64,000 nt of DNA from Virgisporangium aurantiacum (GTDB lineage: Bacteria; Actinomycetota; Actinomycetes; Mycobacteriales; Micromonosporaceae). The stretch lies in assembly GCF_016863635.1 (NCBI RefSeq), contig NZ_BOPG01000083.1, positions 39,926 through 103,925 on the forward strand. Direction: 5' to 3'. The notes under the pieces are model-generated. The model was given only the letters and a program-made list of their open reading frames with translations. It did not search any database and had not been told where the DNA came from. The position numbers and the translations under genes are program-made. Of the stretch, positions 59,614-64,000 are shown piece by piece; the first letter of the stretch is position 1; each line of letters begins with the position of its first letter.

Positions 59614-60468
59614 ATGGCTGAGAAGAAGGTTCTCCTCGTCACCGGCGCCGGCCGGGGCATGGGCATGGACATCGCGAAGGCCGCCCTGGCCGCCGGGTAC
59701 GCCGTGGTCGCGACCGGCCGCGATCCGGGCAAGGTCGCGCAGGCTGTCGGCGTCACCGGCAACCGGACCGACGACCTGCTGACAGTGCGGCTCGATGTGA
59801 CCGACCTCGCCGGCGCGCAGGCCGCCGTCCAAGCTGCGGTGGACCGGTTCGGGCGCATCGATGTGCTGGTCAACAATGCCGGCAACTTCATTGCCGGGTT
59901 CTTCGAGGAGATCACTCCCGAGGATTTCCGGGCTCAGGTCGAGACGAACCTGTTCGGCCCGCTCAATGTCACCCGCGCGGTGCTGCCGGTGATGCGCGGC
60001 AAGCGTTCCGGACTGGTGGTGTCGATCTCGTCGGTGGCCGGCTTCCTCGGCGCGGAGTTCACCTCGGCTTATGCGGCGGCGAAGTTCGGCCTTGAGGGCT
60101 GGATGGAATCGCTGGCTCCGGAGATCGCACCGTTCGGCATCCGCACCATGATCGTGGAGCCCGGGTTCTTCCGCACCGACCTGCTCACCCCGGAGTCGAC
60201 CAGCTTTGCCGAGCCGAGCATCGATGACTACGCCGAGCGGACCCGGCGGACCGTGACCGCGTGGAGCGGCATGAGCGGCCGGCAGGGCGGCGACCCCGCA
60301 AAGCTCGCGGCGGCGTTGATCGAACTCGTTGGCTCCGACGAGCCGCCACTGCGCTGGGCGGCTGGCGCCGACGCGGTCGGCGCCCTGGAGCAGAAGGCAG
60401 AGACCCTCTTGGAACAGGCCGACACCTACCGCAAGCTGTCGTCCTCGCTTGCCCACGACGACGCCTGA
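59614..60468 (+). CDS. Short-chain dehydrogenase/reductase
   Basis: This encodes 284 residues from the ATG at 59614, with AGGGACG upstream. Classical SDR motifs are present: cofactor site VTGAGRGMGMDIAKA (TGxxxGxG), NNAG in VLVNNAGNF, catalytic Ser in VVSISSVAGFLG and Tyr-Lys in SAYAAAKFGLEG. An extended carboxy end suits the branch often adjacent to MmyB regulators. The substrate is unknown; divergence from the truncated regulator suggests that regulation has been lost or is by the copy at 52315. Confidence 0.9.
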   Translation: MAEKKVLLVTGAGRGMGMDIAKAALAAGYAVVATGRDPGKVAQAVGVTGNRTDDLLTVRLDVTDLAGAQAAVQAAVDRFGRIDVLVNNAGNFIAGFFEEITPEDFRAQVETNLFGPLNVTRAVLPVMRGKRSGLVVSISSVAGFLGAEFTSAYAAAKFGLEGWMESLAPEIAPFGIRTMIVEPGFFRTDLLTPESTSFAEPSIDDYAERTRRTVTAWSGMSGRQGGDPAKLAAALIELVGSDEPPLRWAAGADAVGALEQKAETLLEQADTYRKLSSSLAHDDA

Positions 60469-60614
60469 GCTTAGCCGCGATCCACCGGTGATCTTGGTCC
60501 GAGGGCTGTCCGCGTCCGGGTGATTGATGGTGGCGGATGGTCTGGCTCTGGGGGGCGTGGATGACCTGCCGGACGGTCCGGCTTTCTCCGTGCTGAGGCT
60601 TGAAGGCGCGGGGT

Positions 60615-60707
60615 TTAGGCGGCTGGTGACGGGGCGTGGATCCGGTCGAACAGGGTCTGCCAAGCCTGCTGCCAGGGCCAGTGCGACGGTTGGTGAAGCA
60701 TGATGCG
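60615..60707 (-). mobile_element. Possible C-terminal scrap of a transposase
   Basis: On the minus strand the frame reads RIMLHQPSHWPWQQAWQTLF, DRIHAPSPAA and stops at TAA (60617-60615). The H-x-P-x-x-W-P-W-x-x-x-W ending resembles the carboxy terminus of DDE transposases such as IS1380-type, but only about 30 codons remain and no inverted repeats are seen. Low confidence. Confidence 0.3.
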
Positions 60708-60731
60708 TGAGTCCCAGCCTGGCAGTCGGCG

Positions 60732-61607
60732 TCACGGTGGCGCCGGCTCGGTGCGGTGGGCGGCGAGGATTGAGCCGGCGATGATGGCTACCAGTCCCAC
60801 CAGCGCGGTCGGGCTGACACCTTCATGGAGAAAGGCCGCGCCGAACGCGACGGCGAAGGCAGGGGAGAGGTAGAAGGCCAGAGCCGCCCTGGCGGGTCCG
60901 CTTCGCGCGATCAGCGTGTAGAAGAGGACCAGGGTGGCGCCGGTGCAGAGGAGTCCGAGGACGAGCAGGGCGATGCTCGCTTCGATGCTCGGGGGACGGG
61001 GAGGCAGCGCGAAACTCGCGGGAATGGCGGTGGCTGCCGTGGTGACCAGCATGGCGGAGGTGGCGACGCCGAGGGGCTGGGCATCGGCGTGCCGGCGGTG
61101 GATCATGATTGCGCCGGCGGCGTAGCCCAGCGCAGCGGCCAGGACGAGCGCGCCGCCTAGGAGCGTCTGCCAGCCTCCGCGAAGGTCGACGCCGAAGAGC
61201 ATGATGAGGCCGGCCAGTCCCGCGGCGATGCCGATGATGCCGCGGCGACCCTGGGGGCGTTCGTCGGGTGCGTACCGGATCGCCAGGAGAGCGACGAACA
61301 GAGGCTGTGCGCCGACCAGGATTCCAGCCAGTCCGGAAGAGACGTAGCGCTGTCCGTGGGTCAGTAGCAGCAGCGGGGCCGTCGACTGCACAAGGACCGT
61401 CTCGATGATCGCTCGTGGGTGGCGCCACAGCGGTCGGAGCGCCGCGCGTCGGATCGCCAGCGGGACGAGGAGCAGCGCCGCCAAGGAGACTCGGCCCAGG
61501 ACGACAACGCTCGGTTCGAGATCACGCAGTGCGACCTCGATGAGCGGGTAGACGGCACCCCACAGTGCGGAGAGCAGGATGAGCTCAGCCCAGGCCCGGC
61601 GGGTCAC
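60732..61607 (-). CDS. DMT superfamily (EamA) transporter
   Basis: This encodes 291 residues from a GTG at 61607. Ten hydrophobic segments in two EamA halves are visible: LILLSALWGAVYPLIEVALR, LGRVSLAALLLVPLAIRRAA, AGILVGAQPLFVALLAIRYA, GIIGIAAGLAGLIMLFGVDL, then GALVLAAALGYAAGAIMIH, ALLVLGLLCTGATLVLFYTL, AALAFYLSPAFAVAFGAAFL and ALVGLVAIIAGSILAA. It acts in the cytoplasmic membrane, exporting metabolites or amino acids. No ribosome site is obvious. Confidence 0.85.
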   Translation of the reverse strand: MTRRAWAELILLSALWGAVYPLIEVALRDLEPSVVVLGRVSLAALLLVPLAIRRAALRPLWRHPRAIIETVLVQSTAPLLLLTHGQRYVSSGLAGILVGAQPLFVALLAIRYAPDERPQGRRGIIGIAAGLAGLIMLFGVDLRGGWQTLLGGALVLAAALGYAAGAIMIHRRHADAQPLGVATSAMLVTTAATAIPASFALPPRPPSIEASIALLVLGLLCTGATLVLFYTLIARSGPARAALAFYLSPAFAVAFGAAFLHEGVSPTALVGLVAIIAGSILAAHRTEPAPP

Positions 61608-61641
61608 AGGCAGTGGGGCTGGTTGGCGCTCGGCACGCCCT

Positions 61642-62556
61642 CTAGTTAAGCAGGACCTGTCGGTACAGGCGCTGGACGCAGTCGAGCGAGGTCCAGGGCA
61701 GGAGCTCGACGAGGAGCGTTCGGAGACGTTGCCGGTTGCGTAGGGACTCCGTTCGGCGGGCTAAACCGTCGGCTTGGCGTGCCACGTCGCACGCCTGCTC
61801 GATCTCCTTCAGCTGGATGTAGGCCAGGGAGAGGTCGATCAGCGTTCCCGAGCGCTCCCGGACGAAGCTGTTTGGTAGCAGCGTCAATCCCTCGTGCAAG
61901 GCGCGTATGGCGTCCTTCGGCTGGTGGAGGCGTGTCAAGCAGCGGCCCTTGAGTCGCGCGGCGTGGCAGGACGAGTTGAAGAAGCTGAGCCAGGCCGGGG
62001 TGTTCTCGGGCGTTATCCGGTCGAAGGCGCGCTCGGCCTGGGCGAGTGCCGCGAGTCCGCGACTTGACTGGTCGAGCAGGCCGTAGGCCTCCCCGGTGGC
62101 TTCGCGTAGCCAGGATCCCACGGCTGGAGGCAGCCCGCGTCCCGCCATGTCCCTTGCGTTGTTCAGTTCCCGGAGGGCTGCTTGCCCGTCGCCGGCGTGC
62201 AGGTGTATGTAGCCGACGATGCCGATCCCGTAGGCGAGTAATGTGCGGTCGTTGGCCCTCTCGGCGAGGGACATCGCGAGCTGGCAGTACCCGCGGGCGT
62301 GGTCGTAGCGCTGCGCATCGATCGCGAGCCACGCGGCGAGCTGGGCAGCATCGCCGGTCGCGCTCAGCATCCGGCGGTGCGTGCTGCTGCTGACGGTGCG
62401 GTTGCTGGCGTCGAGCATCGAACGGAGGTGAGCTACGACGTCTGCGCTCACTCGTCGCGAGCCGTCGCGGTAGTCGGCTTTTCGATACGTGTGAGTCAAC
62501 TCCTCCAGGTCTGCAACGACCGGGTCGGTGACGCGTGAAGTGGTGCTTCCTGCCAC
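61642..62556 (-). pseudogene. C-terminal TPR part of a frameshifted XRE regulator
   Basis: About 300 codons encode alpha-helical TPR-like repeats (RRMLSATGDAAQLAAWLAID, CQLAMSLAERANDRTLLAYG, ALAQAERAFDRITPENTPAW, TLIDLSLAYIQLKEIEQACD). This is the second half of Streptomyces-type XRE-TPR regulators. Reading upstream in this frame continues without a start into SAGDLLDGADYSHLDSACLS, the expected join to the amino part at 62648-62968. A frameshift near 62675-62685 separates the halves. Confidence 0.65.
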
Positions 62557-62647
62557 GGGTGATTGCCGTTTTAGTTTGGCGGGATCAAGGTCACCGACGC
62601 CTGCGGCCGACAGGCAGGCGGAGTCAAGGTGGCTGTAGTCGGCACCG

Positions 62648-62968
62648 TCAAGCAGATCGCCAGCGCTGCACCGGTATAGGAATGCGAGCCCGGTCCAGCG
62701 TCTCGGCCGATGGTGCCCGGCCAGCCGGGCCGGGCCAGATCTCCCAGTATGAAATGTGCTTGCCGGTCTTTGGAGCGTCCGAATCAGGCCACTGTTCGTT
62801 CCAACGTTGTGCCACGTCGGCCTGGGTCATGCCATGCGCGAGCCGGAACGCCACGCGCGAATTGAATCCATGCCGATCCCGCCATCGAGCGACGATCTCC
62901 CGATAGGTCCAACCGTGGGCGCGTAGCTGCTCGGCCTCCTCGTGGTAGCTACGTGCGCTTCTGGCCAT
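62648..62968 (-). pseudogene. N-terminal HTH part of the frameshifted XRE-TPR regulator
   Basis: The ATG at 62968 follows GGAGAG. The frame reads YHEEAEQLRAHGWTYREIVA, then FRLAHGMTQADVAQRWNEQW, KTGKHISYWEIWP, typical of the HTH portion of BldD-like XRE-TPR proteins (A-x-x-L-R-x-x-G-W-T-x-x-x-I-A...F-R-L-A-H-G-x-T-Q). After ETLDRARI it should continue L-A-R-I-Y-x-C-x-x-x-D-L-L-D, which is found one frame away, so this part ends artificially at 62648. Confidence 0.65.
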
Positions 62969-63462
62969 CCGATCTCTCCGGCGAAGTAGTTGGCAGCTTC
63001 CTACGTGCACGGTATCCACAATCCGGGTTGAGTTGGAAGTTCATAGTTGCTTCTCCCCGCATGGCGGGGAGAAGACTCTCAGCCTGTAGTGGTCGACGTC
63101 GATGGCGCTTACCGTCAGCGCGGCGCAGAGGTGGTTCTCCCCACTCGGCGAGGAGAAGTCGTTTCTGATGATCCCCAGCTGTTGGGGTCGATCATTTCGG
63201 GTTCTGGCACCACGCTCAACACCGAACGAGTTCTGGCGTGCGGCGGGATGTGGCAGGCATATTCCTGGCCAGAACACTCGATTGTTGGGTGGGATGGTAT
63301 GCGCAGGGGTTCATCCGTGAAGGCGCGCCGGTTCGGCGCTGCTGCGCCTGTCTCGGTATGTGCGGCAGTGGTAGGCAGGGTGATTCGGCTTCCGGTTCGC
63401 CAGCGTCCCTGCGTCGCGCCGCAACGCGGTGGGTTCCTCGGAGCCCTGACGTCGGCGGGTTC
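62969..63462. other. 494-base gap with two related hairpins
   Basis: No gene is recognised. CTTCTCCCCGC-ATG-GCGGGGAGAAG (63050-63074) is a perfect 11-bp hairpin, and TTCTCCCCACTCGGCGAGGAGAA (63135-63157) is a degenerate relative about 85 bases on. A terminator, a regulatory RNA hairpin or a decayed repeat pair are all possible. Confidence 0.4.
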
Positions 63463-63813
63463 ATGACGGTGGGAAATCGGTACATCGCGTCTGGTGGACG
63501 TGGCGATCCAGCGCGGAACTGTCGCAATATGCTTCAGCGCTTGAGCGAGGAGGTCGAGCGGCATACATCCCTTGGTACGCCGCGAGGCACGAAGCGCTTG
63601 TTCCTTCGTCCCGTCGGGGATCGTTGGCTCCTGAGGGTCACGATCGGCGGGTCGGAAGTCCATGCGGATGCTCTATGCCAGGTAACAACGGCATCTCCTC
63701 TTCCGCGTGTGCAGATGGTGGCAGCCGTACGAGCACTTCGCGTTGTCCACACGAGTACGACTGAGCCACGTTGGCGTCAAGTCGGTGATGCCTGGACTGC
63801 TGTCCTGGAATAA
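63463..63813 (+). CDS. Hypothetical protein
   Basis: This encodes 116 residues from the ATG at 63463. No family is recognised. The second half (GTKRLFLRPVGDRWLLRVTI, then ALCQVTTASPLPRVQMVAAV, RALRVVHTSTTEPRWRQVGD) alternates strands and a helix and looks like a small folded domain. No ribosome site is evident, and an in-frame extension to 63238 exists. GC at third positions is less biased than in its neighbours, so it might be horizontally acquired or not a gene. Confidence 0.35.
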   Translation: MTVGNRYIASGGRGDPARNCRNMLQRLSEEVERHTSLGTPRGTKRLFLRPVGDRWLLRVTIGGSEVHADALCQVTTASPLPRVQMVAAVRALRVVHTSTTEPRWRQVGDAWTAVLE

Positions 63814-63950
63814 GCCTCCTCGTCCGCCGTGCCTGCCCGGCACCGTCCTCGTCTCACATATACCGCGCCGAATACGCCGGCCTATGTCCCGGCCAATGAA
63901 TGCTGCCCGCCGAGCGGTTCGGTGGGTTCCAATCCCTTGAACGGAGAGCC

Positions 63951-64000
63951 ATGACCACGACGACTACCGACACTTATGCCCTTGACAATGGTCGGGCTGG
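63951..64000 (+). CDS. Start of a probable SAM-dependent methyltransferase, cut by the window
   Basis: An ATG at 63951 follows GGAGAG (63942-63947). The visible residues MTTTTTDTYALDN resemble the amino terminus (T-Y-A-L-D-N) of a group of actinobacterial class I methyltransferases; the rest lies outside the window, so this is only a suggestion. Confidence 0.45.
   Translation, partial: MTTTTTDTYALDNGRA

Noticed and set aside
63050..63158. Possible minimal CRISPR array (two CTTCTCCCC palindromes)
   Set aside because: Only two units, they differ at many positions, spacing is about 85 bases, and no cas gene is in view.
63915..63940. TTC-AA-like T-arm resembling a tRNA end
   Set aside because: No acceptor, anticodon or D-arm could be folded around it.

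Overview
The window is very GC-rich, dense in genes, and full of families typical of mycelial actinomycetes: three large and one small BTAD/SARP regulators, MmyB-type and BldD-like XRE regulators, an ECF42 sigma factor with its DGPF partner, Methyltransf_19, and secreted GH5/CBM2 and GH43/CBM42 enzymes. Together with GATCTTG-type intergenic palindromes this suggests a Micromonosporaceae-like chromosome (inference; no rRNA or marker gene is present). I saw no tRNA, rRNA, complete insertion sequence or convincing CRISPR array.

Layout. 1-8.9 kb: two giant AfsR-like regulators flank a small secreted protein, followed by a secreted seven-unit beta-propeller with paired cysteines and a strong terminator. 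9-17 kb: a scrap-yard. A twin-arginine DyP peroxidase is broken and joined to the 3' end of an Rhs/HINT polymorphic toxin that itself carries frameshifts and deletions. It is followed by four putative immunity genes (unknown type, zinc-ribbon type, SUKH, E9imm-like), members and fragments of an XRE-like family, a partial copy of the first immunity gene, and a DUF6986 remnant. 17-24 kb: an aldo/keto reductase, an S9 peptidase, acetyltransferases, a methyltransferase, the ECF42/DGPF pair and a DUF2809 membrane protein. 24-34 kb: secreted polysaccharide and protein degradation: GH43-CBM42 with a leaderless promoter carrying a LacI-type operator, an M35 metallopeptidase with eight hemopexin repeats, an AraC regulator, a GH5 cellulase, and a LacI regulator preceded by a gutted GH43 gene. 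33.7-37.3 kb: a small SARP gene converging on a large SARP-NB-ARC-TPR gene.

37.4-52.1 kb is the most interesting part: two divergent, tightly overlapping operons. Leftward: ABC permease, binding lipoprotein, ATPase, an ACMSD-type amidohydrolase, DUF3500, an RraA-type aldolase, a GntR/FCD regulator, an HpaH-type hydratase and an HpaI-type aldolase. Rightward: a FAD monooxygenase, an NTF2-like protein, a FAH-family enzyme, a RidA-family protein, an aldehyde dehydrogenase and a second DUF3500. The lower steps resemble meta-cleavage catabolism of an aromatic or amino-aromatic compound, but no ring-cleavage dioxygenase is recognisable. A GntR-like palindrome lies between the divergent promoters.

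52.3-64 kb: MmyB-regulated oxidoreductase modules (zinc ADH, DUF2255, two aldo/keto reductases of which one is frameshifted, an SDR), an MFS-ABM fusion transporter, a NUDIX hydrolase, a DMT transporter, a frameshifted XRE-TPR regulator, and the start of a probable methyltransferase at the right edge.
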